A stretch of 63,099 nucleotides of DNA from Kiritimatiellia bacterium (GCA_017962315.1 JAGCVN010000106.1:1-63099), one strand, 5' to 3'. Shown: positions 32,701-42,800, counted from the first letter of the stretch. Numbers and translations: made by a program. The notes: a model not told the origin generated them from the letters alone.

Positions 32701-34272
32701 ATGAATACCCTCAAGAAAATAACCGTGACCACCATGTCGGCAGTGCTGTTTTCCGCCGTCTTTTCGTCGGCACAGGCGCGTGAACTCAAGCTGATGAGTT
32801 ACAACGTACACCACTGCGCAGGCGCAGACGGGAAGATTGACATCGCCCGCACGGCAAAGGTCATCGTATCCGAGGTGCCGGACTACGTCGGGTTGCAGGA
32901 ACTCGACCGCCGGGTTGCGAAGCGTTCTGGAGGCATCGACCAGCCGGCGGAGATCGGACGGCTTGCGGGATTGCATGTGACATTCGCAAAGGCGATACCG
33001 TATCAAGGTGGCGACTACGGCAACGCGGTGCTTTCACGGGAGAAGCCTCTTTCGGTGGAGCGCATTCCGCTGCCGGGCGGAAGTGAACCCCGCGTTCTGG
33101 TCCTTTGCGAGTTTGCGGACTGCTGGTTTGGCACGACGCATCTTGGACGGAACAATCCGCAAACCGAACCAGACAGGATGAAGTCCGTGGAGATTATCCG
33201 GGGTATCGTCACTGAAAAGGCCAAGTCAAAACCAGTGTTTCTTTCGGGCGACTGGAACGCCAGACCTAAGTCGGACGTGCTGAAGGCAATGCGCGGATTC
33301 ATGACGATTCTTTCACGCGAGGATTGGCAGACCGGCCACGACTTTGTCAAAAGGCCAAGGGAACATTGCATCGATTACCTTGCCGTGGATACCGCCCATG
33401 CGGCCGCCGTTCGGACGAAGGAGACGCATATCATTCACAATTATGTGGCATCCGACCACAACCCGATAGCGGCGACGGTTTCCGTGGTGGCTTCTCCGTG
33501 CGCGATGACTGCACCGCTGTTGCGGCTCGCCACCTACAACATCCACCATGGAGAGGGGAAGGACGGCAGATACGACATTCGCCGGATGCTGGACTACGTG
33601 GAGAGCGCAAGGCTTGACGTCTTTGGGCTGAACGAGGTGAACTGTAAGTCGAGGCGCGTACATGGCGCGGACACCCCGGCTGAGATCGCGCAACTGACGG
33701 GCATGAACGTCGAGTATGCGGCGGCACGGACGTACGGCGGTGGATCCTACGGGAACGCCGTCGTGTCGAAGGAGAAGCCGCTTTCAACGGAACGCATCGA
33801 CCTTCCGAGGGGTAACGGAGAGAAGGGACTGAAGTGTTCGCTGATGCTCTGCGAGTTCACGAACTTCTGGTTCGGTTCAACGCACTTCGAAGTACGTTCG
33901 GCCCTGACAAACCAGCTTAAGTCCGTGGAAATCCTGCGGAAAATTGTCGCAGAGAAGTCAAAGACGAAGCCTGTGTTCCTGTCCGGGGACTGGAATAACG
34001 AGCCGGACTCGGTCACGCTCGCGAAGATACGCGAATTTATGGCAGTCCTTAACGACCCAAAGGTGCGCACATACACAGGCTTCCGAGTCCGTCCAAAAGA
34101 TGACGAGTATTGCATCGACTACATCGCCGTCGACAATGCTCACGCGGGAACGTTCAAGGTGACCGAACGGCGTGTCAAATCCGAGAGTTTCGTCTCCGAC
34201 CACAATCCCGTATTCGTGACATTGGAGAAGAAACAGGCGAAGGATGGCGATGAGCAAAAGGCAGACAAATGA
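32701..34272 (+). CDS. Secreted tandem endonuclease/exonuclease/phosphatase-fold protein
   Basis: Encodes 523 residues. A signal peptide (about 1-26, ending SSAQA) is followed by two complete EEP domains, about 28-260 and 272-515. Each has the full set of metal and catalytic motifs: YNVHH or YNIHH, GLQELD or GLNEVN, SGDWN, CIDYxAVD and SDHNP. Such domains cleave phosphodiesters or phosphomonoesters of nucleic acids, lipids or sugars. Two active copies in one secreted chain point to internal duplication. ATG 32701 is chosen because the signal peptide begins there, although the upstream 270 bases stay open and no clear ribosome binding site is seen. Possible substrates include extracellular DNA or phospho-sugars. 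Confidence 0.82.
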   Translation: MNTLKKITVTTMSAVLFSAVFSSAQARELKLMSYNVHHCAGADGKIDIARTAKVIVSEVPDYVGLQELDRRVAKRSGGIDQPAEIGRLAGLHVTFAKAIPYQGGDYGNAVLSREKPLSVERIPLPGGSEPRVLVLCEFADCWFGTTHLGRNNPQTEPDRMKSVEIIRGIVTEKAKSKPVFLSGDWNARPKSDVLKAMRGFMTILSREDWQTGHDFVKRPREHCIDYLAVDTAHAAAVRTKETHIIHNYVASDHNPIAATVSVVASPCAMTAPLLRLATYNIHHGEGKDGRYDIRRMLDYVESARLDVFGLNEVNCKSRRVHGADTPAEIAQLTGMNVEYAAARTYGGGSYGNAVVSKEKPLSTERIDLPRGNGEKGLKCSLMLCEFTNFWFGSTHFEVRSALTNQLKSVEILRKIVAEKSKTKPVFLSGDWNNEPDSVTLAKIREFMAVLNDPKVRTYTGFRVRPKDDEYCIDYIAVDNAHAGTFKVTERRVKSESFVSDHNPVFVTLEKKQAKDGDEQKADK

Positions 34273-34564
34273 AACCTATTGCCATGAACCGCGTGATGGC
34301 AGGTACGTCTACAATTTCAGTGGCGACGGCGATTTGGTTTTTCCCCTGATCGCCAAGGCCGTCCGCAAGAAATATCCGGAGGTGAAGCTGGTGTTCGACA
34401 ATTTGGGTGCTAGCCGACTCATCAAGACTCTGAAAGACAGTCGCGCCGACAACTTCTACGGAGTCCCTGAACGTTTCACGGGGTCTCTTGCACACGAATA
34501 CAACGAACCCAAGGGGAAATTCGGGATCCTCGCGGGCAAATACGCGGTGTTCCGCGATATATAA
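34250..34564 (+). CDS. Unrecognised small protein
   Basis: Encodes 104 residues and overlaps the end of the EEP gene by 23 bases. Composition and reading (YVYNFSGDGDLVFPLIAKAV, KKYPEVKLVFDNLGASRLIKTL) look like genuine folded protein, but I recognise no family. CGAAGG before the ATG gives a plausible site; ATG 34244 is an alternative. It ends exactly where an ATPase remnant begins, so it may itself be truncated at the 3' end. Confidence 0.4.
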   Translation: MSKRQTNETYCHEPRDGRYVYNFSGDGDLVFPLIAKAVRKKYPEVKLVFDNLGASRLIKTLKDSRADNFYGVPERFTGSLAHEYNEPKGKFGILAGKYAVFRDI

Positions 34565-34565
34565 T

Positions 34566-34931
34566 CGCTTTGAGGGTATCACTTGGTACGTGCAGTCGGT
34601 TATACAGATCCTGTCTGCATCGGGAATCGTACGCTCTGCCGGAAAAGATGTGGTTACCGCCAGCGGCCACTTGGTGGAAGAAAATGCGATGAACGACGGC
34701 TTCATTCCTTCCAAATGTGCGCCAGTTGCTGTCGAGCTGTTCCGTGCGGTGGTTGCAGAACGCGAGGTTGCCGAACCGATGTCAACCGAGTTTGAAGAAA
34801 GACATCGTCTGCGGGCTGTCTCAAGCGTACGCTTTGTCCCCGACATACTTTTGAAGGACGAACTGTTTTACAGGCGCGATGATGGATATGTCGTGTATGA
34901 TCGCCTGTTCGTCGAATGGGTGAAGGCATGA
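34566..34931 (+). pseudogene. 3' remnant of an AAA ATPase gene (winged-helix end)
   Basis: The frame reads RFEGITWYVQSVIQILSASG and ends DDGYVVYDRLFVEWVKA. This is the usual C-terminal winged-helix part of the AAA ATPase family found in many gut bacteria, in which a helical lid passes to a recognition helix and a final VYDRF-type strand. The P-loop half is missing and no start codon belongs to this segment. It abuts the unrecognised small gene on one side and repeat copy 2 on the other. Confidence 0.65.
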
Positions 34932-34961
34932 TACTGCATCTGCGTTGACAGCAAAGATGAA

Positions 34962-35502
34962 AGGGACTTCATGCATGAGTGTGGGTCTGATTCAACCAGC
35001 AAAGGGCATTTTCGAGGTGTGAAACGACGGTTTCATTGAAAAAGCAACGGGAGGGAGACCTCGCGTTTTTTTAACGCAGAGCCCGCCGCCCGCGCTCCGC
35101 GCGGGAATGTACACGAGGGTAAGTTTCTGAAAACAACATGGACAACGTTTGGTTCTTCCGCGCACAACCATGCGCGGTTTTGAAAACGCCGCGCTATTGC
35201 GCGGCGAAAGAAGGATGTTGTCTTTACAAGTTATTTCGGTTGTCACCAATCGAACTTATAAGCAAGACGCAGAGAAAGGGCAACGGGGACGCTGCCCCTC
35301 CCGGAAACATCGCCGACTACAGCCTATCCCCCTTTTACGTTCCTTGCGACGAATACCCGTACTTTGAAATCTGTTCGTCCTTGTGCCTCCGCGTCTCTGC
35401 GTTTCGATCAAACGGAAAGCCGGTAAAGGGAAATCAATGGTTCGGCGAAATGCTCGAAAGTCGGCATAAAACACCCTCACTTATATCTGAAGAGCTATAT
35501 GA
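34962..35502 (+). repeat. Dispersed intergenic repeat, copy 2
   Basis: The first 110 bases match copies 1 and 3, and the last 230 (from about 35270) match copy 1, ending in TATATCTGAAGAGC. Between them lies about 190 bases not found in copy 1, with two GC-rich hairpins. The 34932-35604 interval holds no convincing gene. Confidence 0.75.
35158..35206 (+). repeat. Two adjacent GC hairpins within repeat copy 2
   Basis: CCGCGCA/TGCGCGG (35158-35164 with 35171-35177) and CGCCGCGC/GCGCGGCG (35187-35194 with 35199-35206, loop TATT) are perfect stems 9 bases apart. They lie in the part of copy 2 absent from copy 1, so they may be a separate inserted element. Confidence 0.55.
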
Positions 35503-35604
35503 AAACGGAACGGGCAGCGACGAACTCGGCCCTACGAACGCGCTCTTCCAATTGCGCTAAATCTATGCGGAAAAGATGAACTTAGAAACACTGAACCGCT
35601 CATC

Positions 35605-35633
35605 TTGACTAAATCTTTGAGAAAGGGTATCAT
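35605..35633 (+). promoter_or_regulatory. Promoter of a deleted ATPase gene, now upstream of the GH38-like gene
   Basis: TTGACT (35605-35610) and TATCAT (35628-35633) have a 17-base spacer. It is followed by AAGGAAAC and the ATG at 35661. With the ATPase body deleted, the same promoter would read into the hydrolase gene at 35968. Confidence 0.6.
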
Positions 35634-35660
35634 TCAACGCGGTTGAAAACAAGGAAACGG

Positions 35661-35961
35661 ATGATGATTGATCGAAAGAAAGAGCTTGGCGTGATACGTG
35701 ATTGCATCGTGCGATCCGGATGTCAACGGGGCGTAGATTGATCTCGTCATCGAGCGCGGCGACCGGATCGTGAACCTCTGCGAGATGAAGTTTGCGTCGG
35801 AGAAATTTACGAGCGACGCTGGCTACGCGGCGCATCTGCGCGAGACGGGCGTGCGCGGTAACTGCCACCTTACGTTCGTGACCACCTACGGGTTGTGCAG
35901 GAGCAGTTACAACAGTATGGTGCTGTCCGAAGTGACGTTCGACGATTTGTTTGAGGAGTAG
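35661..35961 (+). pseudogene. Internally deleted ATPase gene (PDDEXK-type C-terminus)
   Basis: The first 20 codons (MMIDRKKELGVIRDCIVRSG) are the N-terminus of an ATPase_2/DUF234-like protein. After a frame break at about 35720 the sequence continues as its C-terminal nuclease-like end: IDLVIERGDRIVNLCEMKF, HLTFVTTYGLCRSSY and a final SEVTFDDLF. About 1 kb encoding P-loop and lid is missing. Its stop lies 6 bases before the GH38-like start. Confidence 0.7.
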
Positions 35962-35967
35962 AAGGAT

Positions 35968-38900
35968 ATGATGAAAAGGATATGCCATGCGGCGGTTGCG
36001 GTATGCGCGGCGGCGTTGTCGCCGGTATTTGCTGAGGGGGTGTCCGGGACGCCGATCAAGGAGGTGATCCTCGCGTCGAAAAACCACCTCGACGTGGGCT
36101 TCACCTGTACCGTGCCCGCGCTCATGCGCAGGATCAGAACTTCCGACGCGGAGGGTGTTCTCAACCTGCTCGATGCCGACAGGTCGAAGCCGGAGGCGCA
36201 GTGGATTCGCTGGACGCTGCCCGCCTGGTCGATGGACATCATGTTGGATGGCACTTACGCCCCAGAACGCCGCGCACGGCTTGAAGAGGCGGTGCGCACG
36301 CGCCGCCTGTTGTGTCAGGCGATGCCGTTCACCATCGAGGCGGAGGCCTCCGACCTCGAAGAGATGGTGCGGCTCCTTTCGTACGGCTCCGACATCTCAC
36401 GCCGTTTTGGAATCGACCTCCCGCGCCATGCGAAACAGTCGGACGTGCCGGAGCAGGCGTGGGCGATGCCGACCGTTCTCGCGCAGGCGGGCGTGAAGTT
36501 CCTCCACATCGGTATCAATCAGGGATGCAAGCAGAATGGTTCCCTCTCGAAGATCCCGCCGCTCTGCTGGTGGGAAGGACCCGACGGTTCGCGCATCCTG
36601 CTCGGGTATTGTCCGAACTACGGCGAAGTGAGGGGCAGCCCGAAATTCACCGTCCCGAAGGGATGGAAGCACAGGACGTACCTCGCCTACTACATGCGCG
36701 GCGACAACCAGGGGCCGATCTCAACGAAGGACGCCGAGGCGGTGATGGCGAACGTGCGCAAGGCGATTCCCGGCGTGAAGGTGCGGTTCGGCGATCCAGG
36801 TGACTTCGCGGACGCCATCATCGCCGAAGAGAAGGAAAAACCCAGGCTCCCCGTCATTCGCGGCGACATGCCGGACACCTGGATCCACGGACAGATGACC
36901 GCGCCGGAGGAGACGGCGATTCACCGCCACGCGCAGACGGAACTGATTACGCTGGGCGTTCTCGATACGACCCTGCGCGCACTCGGCATCAAAACAAAAC
37001 CCGTCTCGCGCGTGCTCGATCACGGTTACCGCAAGTCGGGTCTCTATTCGGAACACACCTGGGGGCTTTCGTGCGGACGCGAACGCAAGCACTTCCACGA
37101 TCCCGACTGGCGCGAGCGCTACGAGCGTGGCGACTTCAAATACATCGACTCCGCGTTTGAGTACCACAAGGACTACGCGCGCGACGCACACCGCATCGCG
37201 CAGGACGGTATCAAGGAGCGCATGACGGCACTTGCGCGGGCGGTGGACGTGGAGGGGCCGCGCATCGTGGTGTTCAATCCGCTGCCGTATGCGCGAGACG
37301 CAGAGGTGGAGGTGGAGATGCCGAAAGGCTATTCGCTGCCCGGCGGCGTGCGCGACGGCGGGAAGGTGAAGTTTCTCGCAAAGGGCCTCCCGGCCGACGG
37401 CTACAAGACATTTGCGGTTAGCCGCGTAGAAAATCTAGAAGTTCTAGAACGGCTAGAAAATCTAGAAGTTCTAGACGGCCAGCCAATGAAGTTTCTCCAT
37501 TTCACCGTGCGCTTCAATCTGGAGAAGGGCGGGATTGCCTCGCTCGTGGAAAACGCCACGGGGCGCGAGCTCGTGAAACAGGGCGGACACGCCCTCGGGC
37601 AGTTCCTGCATGAACGGTTCAGCTTGAACGAGGTCAAGCGCTTCGTCTATTCGTACAACCGCGGACCGCAACGTCGATTAGATTTTGACTTCGGAAAGGG
37701 TGGCATGCCCGATACGAACAAAATCACCTACGCCGCGATGACGCCGAAGAACTGGACCGCAAAGCACGTGCGCACTGCACTCGGCGAGGAGGTGACGCTC
37801 ACGGCCGGTGATACGCTCGGCCTTGCGAAGGGATTTGAGATTCGCTTCTCCTTCCCCGACCATGCGGCGTGCGTTGATATTTCGTGGCGCGTGACGGACA
37901 AGACGCCCGATCCGACGCCGGAGGGTGGCTGGATCTGCCTGCCGTTCAACGTTTCCGCGCCTTCTTTCCGCGTCGGACGAATCGGCGGGACGATCAACCC
38001 GGCGAAGGACATCATCTTCTTCTCCAACCGCAATTTGATGTGCGTCGATCGTGCGATTACGGTGCGTAACGGCGCGACGGGAGCGGGCATGGGCGTGGCG
38101 TCCGCCGATTTGCCGCTCTGGAGTCTCGGCAAGCCCGGCCTCTGGCGTTACGAGCCGGACTATGTGCCGACGGAGCCGGAGGTGTTCGCGAATCTCTACA
38201 ACAACCAGTGGAACACGAACTTCCCGTTCTGGATTCCCGGCTCGTGGACGGCCTCGCTGCGGGTGTATCCGGTGGCGGAGGGCGCGGATGAAGAGCAGGC
38301 GATGTTTACGCCCGCGTGGGAGATTCGCCAGCCGTGCGTCGCGGCGTTCGCAGAGGGAAGTGATTTAGCCACAAAGGTCGCAAAAGATGGTGGGGATGGA
38401 GTAGCTGTTTCGCGGAGGGGGGTGAGGGTGACGGCGTTTTGTCCGAATCCCGACGGACGCGGAACGGTGCTACGCGTGTGGGAACAGGCGGGAACAGGTG
38501 GCGCGATCACCGTCACGCTTTCCAAGGGTATGAAGGCGACGGAGGCGCGGCCCGTGAACTTGCGCGGCGAGCGGGCGGGCGACCCGATTCCAATCCGGGA
38601 CGGCAAGTTCTCCTTCGATCTTGGCGCGTGGGCCCCCAAGAGCTTCATCCTCTTCGGTGCAGCGGAAGAGGCGTGTGGCGCGGCGGCGTACCGTTTCTAT
38701 CGCTTCGCCGCTGATTTGACGGGCGGCGGCGGACTCCAAATCTCGGAACTGAAGCTGTATAGCGGCGTGGACGACATCACGCAGCGGTGCTCCGCCGTCC
38801 GCTACGAAGAGGCGACGTTCGCGTCCCAGTTCAAGAAGGGGTTCAATCCGTTGAAGGCGCTCGACGGCAACCTCGGCACGAAGTGGTACGACGACCGCGC

Positions 38901-39270
38901 GGCGACGGAACGGCGCGAAACGTCAGGAAAGGACGTGTGGGTCGTCCTCGAATACGCGGAGCCCGTCGCGGTAACGCGGTACGAATGGTACACCGCCGAC
39001 GACACGTCTCGCTACGGGGAACGTAATCCCGTCGCATGGCGTTTACAGGGCTCGAACGACGGCAAGTCGTGGAATGATCTCGACGTCGTGGCGTGCGCCA
39101 GGCCACACACCTTCGACAAGACGCTTGCGTATTCACGCAGGTTGGATGTTCCCCGCGAGCTGCCGGAGAACGTCATCGTCTACCCGATGTCAATCGGCGA
39201 TGGACGTCGCCTTGTCTCCTACGACGTGAACGGCACGACCATCCACGAACTCATGCCCGCCGCAAAGTAG
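35968..39270 (+). CDS. Secreted GH38-like glycosidase with discoidin-type C-terminal domain
   Basis: Encodes 1100 residues. A signal peptide (about 1-22) leads straight into the GH38/57-type barrel with the metal-binding KNHLDVGF (His40, Asp42) and SEHTWG near 370. A helical bundle and large beta-sandwich region follow to about 890. The last 180 residues form an F5/8-type C (discoidin) sugar-binding domain, with NPLKALDGNLGTKWYDD and VTRYEWYTADDTSRYGERNPVAWRL. It resembles the DUF5054 branch of alpha-mannosidase relatives. A 9-residue tandem repeat encoded by near-identical 27-base units interrupts the linker at residues 487-504. GAGGAG lies 9 bases before ATG 35968; ATG 35971 is possible. 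Confidence 0.78.
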   Translation: MMKRICHAAVAVCAAALSPVFAEGVSGTPIKEVILASKNHLDVGFTCTVPALMRRIRTSDAEGVLNLLDADRSKPEAQWIRWTLPAWSMDIMLDGTYAPERRARLEEAVRTRRLLCQAMPFTIEAEASDLEEMVRLLSYGSDISRRFGIDLPRHAKQSDVPEQAWAMPTVLAQAGVKFLHIGINQGCKQNGSLSKIPPLCWWEGPDGSRILLGYCPNYGEVRGSPKFTVPKGWKHRTYLAYYMRGDNQGPISTKDAEAVMANVRKAIPGVKVRFGDPGDFADAIIAEEKEKPRLPVIRGDMPDTWIHGQMTAPEETAIHRHAQTELITLGVLDTTLRALGIKTKPVSRVLDHGYRKSGLYSEHTWGLSCGRERKHFHDPDWRERYERGDFKYIDSAFEYHKDYARDAHRIAQDGIKERMTALARAVDVEGPRIVVFNPLPYARDAEVEVEMPKGYSLPGGVRDGGKVKFLAKGLPADGYKTFAVSRVENLEVLERLENLEVLDGQPMKFLHFTVRFNLEKGGIASLVENATGRELVKQGGHALGQFLHERFSLNEVKRFVYSYNRGPQRRLDFDFGKGGMPDTNKITYAAMTPKNWTAKHVRTALGEEVTLTAGDTLGLAKGFEIRFSFPDHAACVDISWRVTDKTPDPTPEGGWICLPFNVSAPSFRVGRIGGTINPAKDIIFFSNRNLMCVDRAITVRNGATGAGMGVASADLPLWSLGKPGLWRYEPDYVPTEPEVFANLYNNQWNTNFPFWIPGSWTASLRVYPVAEGADEEQAMFTPAWEIRQPCVAAFAEGSDLATKVAKDGGDGVAVSRRGVRVTAFCPNPDGRGTVLRVWEQAGTGGAITVTLSKGMKATEARPVNLRGERAGDPIPIRDGKFSFDLGAWAPKSFILFGAAEEACGAAAYRFYRFAADLTGGGGLQISELKLYSGVDDITQRCSAVRYEEATFASQFKKGFNPLKALDGNLGTKWYDDRAATERRETSGKDVWVVLEYAEPVAVTRYEWYTADDTSRYGERNPVAWRLQGSNDGKSWNDLDVVACARPHTFDKTLAYSRRLDVPRELPENVIVYPMSIGDGRRLVSYDVNGTTIHELMPAAK
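37427..37479 (+). repeat. In-frame 27-base tandem repeat within the GH38-like gene
   Basis: Two units (37427-37453 and 37454-37479) begin TAGAAAATCTAGAAGTTCTA and are AT-rich with palindromic TCTAGA words, unlike the GC-rich surroundings. They encode ENLEVLERL-type repeats just before a beta-sandwich strand. Confidence 0.75.
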
Positions 39271-39314
39271 TATCCCCTAAAGCGGAAAAAGAAATGTACT
39301 CCGTCCGTGACGTG

Positions 39315-39344
39315 TTGACTTGCAAGGACGTGAAATGTTATAAT
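39315..39344 (+). promoter_or_regulatory. Consensus promoter of a deleted ATPase gene, now upstream of a giant hydrolase
   Basis: TTGACT (39315-39320) and TATAAT (39339-39344) have an 18-base spacer. It is followed by GGGGGG and the ATG at 39374. It is the only promoter-like site between the GH38-like gene and the 39850 hydrolase. Confidence 0.72.
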
Positions 39345-39373
39345 TCCCACGTTTTCGTCCCTTGGGGGGCTGT

Positions 39374-39853
39374 ATGTTTGTTGGAAGAAACGAGTATATG
39401 GGTAATCTAGCTTCGTTGTGGCAGAAACCGACATCGTCGCTTGTCGTCTGTCGAGAGCATCACCGCATTGGGAAAAGTACGCAGATTCCCGGATTTGTTT
39501 TCAAGAACCTCACCGTCAACAACTGGCCTGAGATTCTGTTCTGGACCGACACCGTTGAGACGGCCGCCCCCTGCAGGCATACGTCGTCGGACAGAAGGAA
39601 GGGTGCGCAGATCAACCTGCTCGCGCAGACACCGCGCACGGTGTATGTCGAGGAGATCACGCGGAAGAAGGTCATCGAAATGGATGAGGTGGACGAGGTG
39701 GATGAGAAGGTCAGGTGCCTGAAGTTACGCAGGGGGATTAACGAATGCTCTGCGCTGATTTACGATGGAGAGCTTGTCCCACGGCTCGCAGACTGTGGAT
39801 GTTTCGCTGCCACGCTCGATGCGGCGACACACATCACAGGGAGGCGGGGATGA
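39374..39853 (+). pseudogene. Internally deleted but in-frame ATPase gene, coupled to the next hydrolase
   Basis: The 159-codon frame starts MFVGRNEYMGNLASLWQK and reaches a damaged Walker A (CREHHRIGKST). It then jumps to the C-terminal nuclease-like part of the same family: FKNLTVNNWPEILFW, GAQINLLAQTPRTVYVEEI, VDEKVRCLKLRRG and ALIYDGELVP. About 300 central residues, including Walker B, are gone, yet the frame is intact. Its TGA overlaps the ATGATG of the next gene, so translating the remnant could feed ribosomes onto that start. It could be a fossil or a functional leader frame. Confidence 0.72.
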
Positions 39854-42800
39854 TGAGCGGAATTGTCGCAAAGTTTACGGTGGCGGTTTCGGTTGCGACG
39901 GCGGCCCAGGCTGCGGAGTTTCCGAATCCGGCGGTGTTCAACCCGACGTGGGAGAGCGCAAAGCCGGGTACGTCGTACAGCACCGATCTCCCGACGGCCG
40001 CGCTCCTCGGCAACGGTTCGCTTGGCGCGGTGAACGGCGGCGACGGCAACCACAAGAAGTTCGTGCTGACACGCGGCGATCTCTGGAGCTGCGGAGACTT
40101 CACGTACGGCAAGAAGGAACACAACATCGGCCCGATCTCATTCGCCGACCTCATCGTCGCTCCAGGGCTGAAGACGGTCTCGTCGACCGACACGCTCGAC
40201 CTGCCCACGGCGACGCTCGTCACCGAAGGCAGGTTCGGAAAGGGCAAGGTGAGGCTTGAAAGCTATGTGGCGGCAGATGAAGACCTGCTCGTCATTTCAG
40301 GCGTGTCGGATGTTGACGACACATGGATCCTCCGCATCGTCGCGCACAACCAGAAGAAGTCGTTTCCGGTGGAGGCGGGTATCTCCGACGATGGCTTCTG
40401 GGTGAAGCGTTCCACGTTGAACCTGCTGCCCAAGGATGATCCTCGCGGCTGGACGACGAACGCAACTGCCGCCGTGAGTACACTTGGCGTTGAACTTTCT
40501 GCGCTCTCGATCACCAACGGAATCGAAGCGCGGGCCAGTGCGTCAATCCACGCGAACAAGCCTTTTGCGTTCATCGTCTCCACCAATCCCGACCGACGCT
40601 TCACGTGGGAGGAACTTGCCAAGATCAAGGCGGCGCATGTCGCGTGGTGGAAGGAGTGGTGGAACCGCAGCCGCGTCACGACAGGCGACGTGGAGCTCGA
40701 CCGCTTCTACCACGGACAGGTCTATCTGCTCGGCGCGGGCGTGCGGTCCGGCAAGTTCCCGCCCGGACTCTACGGCCTCTGGGTGACGCGCGACGATCCG
40801 AAGTGGCACAATGACTTTCACCTGAACTACAACTATGTTTCCACCTACTACGGATGCTTTGCCGCGAACCGGTGCGAGGTCGCCGACACGATGCCCGACC
40901 CGCTGATAGCCTATCTGCCTCAGGCAATTCGCAACGCCAAGGAAAAGATTCAGGCACTTGACCATTTCCATAAGGTGTTCTACAAAAAGAGTCGGCAATA
41001 CCTTGACCGCCGCACCGATCTCGCGAACGGCATTGACGACGCCGCGCTCTATCCCGTGGCGATGGGGCCGTGGGGAGCAAGCGCCGAAGGCGACACGAGC
41101 CATCTGGGCCAGGTCTCGGACGGCGCGTTCCAGTGCGCCGTGATGTGTACGCACTGGGAGTACACGCTCGACCGCGCCTACCTCAAGAAGGTGTGGCCGA
41201 TTCTCGACAAGACGGCGAACTTCTTCCTCAAGTGGTGCGAGAAGGAGACGACGCCGGATGGCGGCTACCGCTACAACGTGTGGGACTCGCATTGGGAAAG
41301 CAGTCAACTTGAGAAGAACAGCGCGTCCGCGCTTGGCTTTCTGAAGCATCTTTTCGAGACGCTCGTCGACGTGGCGCCGGTCCTGCGCGAAATGGGGATC
41401 AAAGTGCCGGAGGCGAAGCTCGCCGCATGGAAGGATCTCCGCGACCACCTTGCCGCCCAGCCGGTAAACGCGATGCCCGTGAACGGAAAGAACGTGCGCA
41501 TGTACACCAGCACCGAGACGAACGTCAAATGGCCCACGAAGCCCGGCGGCGGCGTCATCTTCCTCGAGAACGTGATACCCGGAGAGAACTATGCGTTCGA
41601 CATCACGGACGAGACGCGCATGCTTGCCACGAACGGGATAAACGGCGTGATCGCCACGTGTTCGCCGAAGAAGGTTTGCGGAAACATCAACCAGACTCCG
41701 AAGCTGTATTCAATCGCGGCCCGCGTGGGCTATCCGGCGTCTGCGCTGATCGACATGTTCAAGAAATACCAGCTGCGTCCTCTCATGCAGAAGAACTTCC
41801 ACCTCCACGACGGCGTACACGGCATGGAGAAGCTCGGCGCGATGGAGTTCATCCAGTCGATGCTCATCCAGTGCGACCACGGCTTCGTGAAGGTGTTTCC
41901 CAACTGGACGGGCGCGGACGCGAAGTTCGAGAACCTGCGCGCGAAGGGGTGCTTCCTCGTCTCCGCCGAGATGAGGGGCGGCAAGATCGTGCGCGTGGAG
42001 GTAAAGTCCGAGAAGGGCGGCCGGTTCCGCCTCGTCGATCCAACGGGCGGGACGTCTGTGTCGTCCGGCTGGGCGCGCGGCAGGACGCGCAACAGTTGCG
42101 AATCGACGCTCGAACGCGACTTCAAGCCGGGTGAAACCGCCATGCTTCCCATTTTGGCGGGGATTGACGATCCGGCGAAGCCCTGGAGTTACTTCGTGCA
42201 TCCAATCACCTGTATCGGGATGCCGCTGCAGACGGCCAGGATTGGCATCCAAGTGACGCCGGAGGGAACGGTCTTCACCGGCGAACACGAACTTGCGCTG
42301 TTTTTCGGCGACGAACACAAGCCGCTTGCGTGTCGGCAACGGCGATTCGTGGATGATATGCCGATCGTTGAGGACGAATGGCGCGACGGCGATTTCCATT
42401 ACCGCTGGATGCTCTTCGGCGCGACGTTGCCGTGCGATGCGAGGAACGACAACACCGCCGTCTTCGCACGGCTGGAGGTGTGCAATGTCGGCGCGGAAAC
42501 GGCGCCAGCGAAGATCTGGGCGAGCATGAAGGCGAGCGGCGGGTACCGTCGCGAGGGACGTGCGCCGTTCAAGGCCGCTTGGCGCTACAAGTTCAGCGGC
42601 GACGAGCTATGGCGCGGGGACGCGGGGCGCGAGGGCTTGCAGGTGATCTATCCGGCGGGCGCGTCGGCGAAATTCGCGGCACGGGGCGCACCGTACGAGA
42701 AGCCGTTTACGGCGGATGAAATCGGCATCGGAGCAAATACCGACGCGGGCATCGTGCTTTACCAGCCGAACCTGAGGCCGGGCGAAGCGCGGCGTTTCGT

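Noticed and set aside
35138..35560. 140-codon frame within repeat copy 2
   Set aside because: It spans hairpins and repeat DNA, lacks a family match, and is not open in copy 1.
37427..37479. Possible CRISPR-like direct repeats
   Set aside because: There are only two contiguous units with no spacers, and they are translated in frame within a hydrolase.
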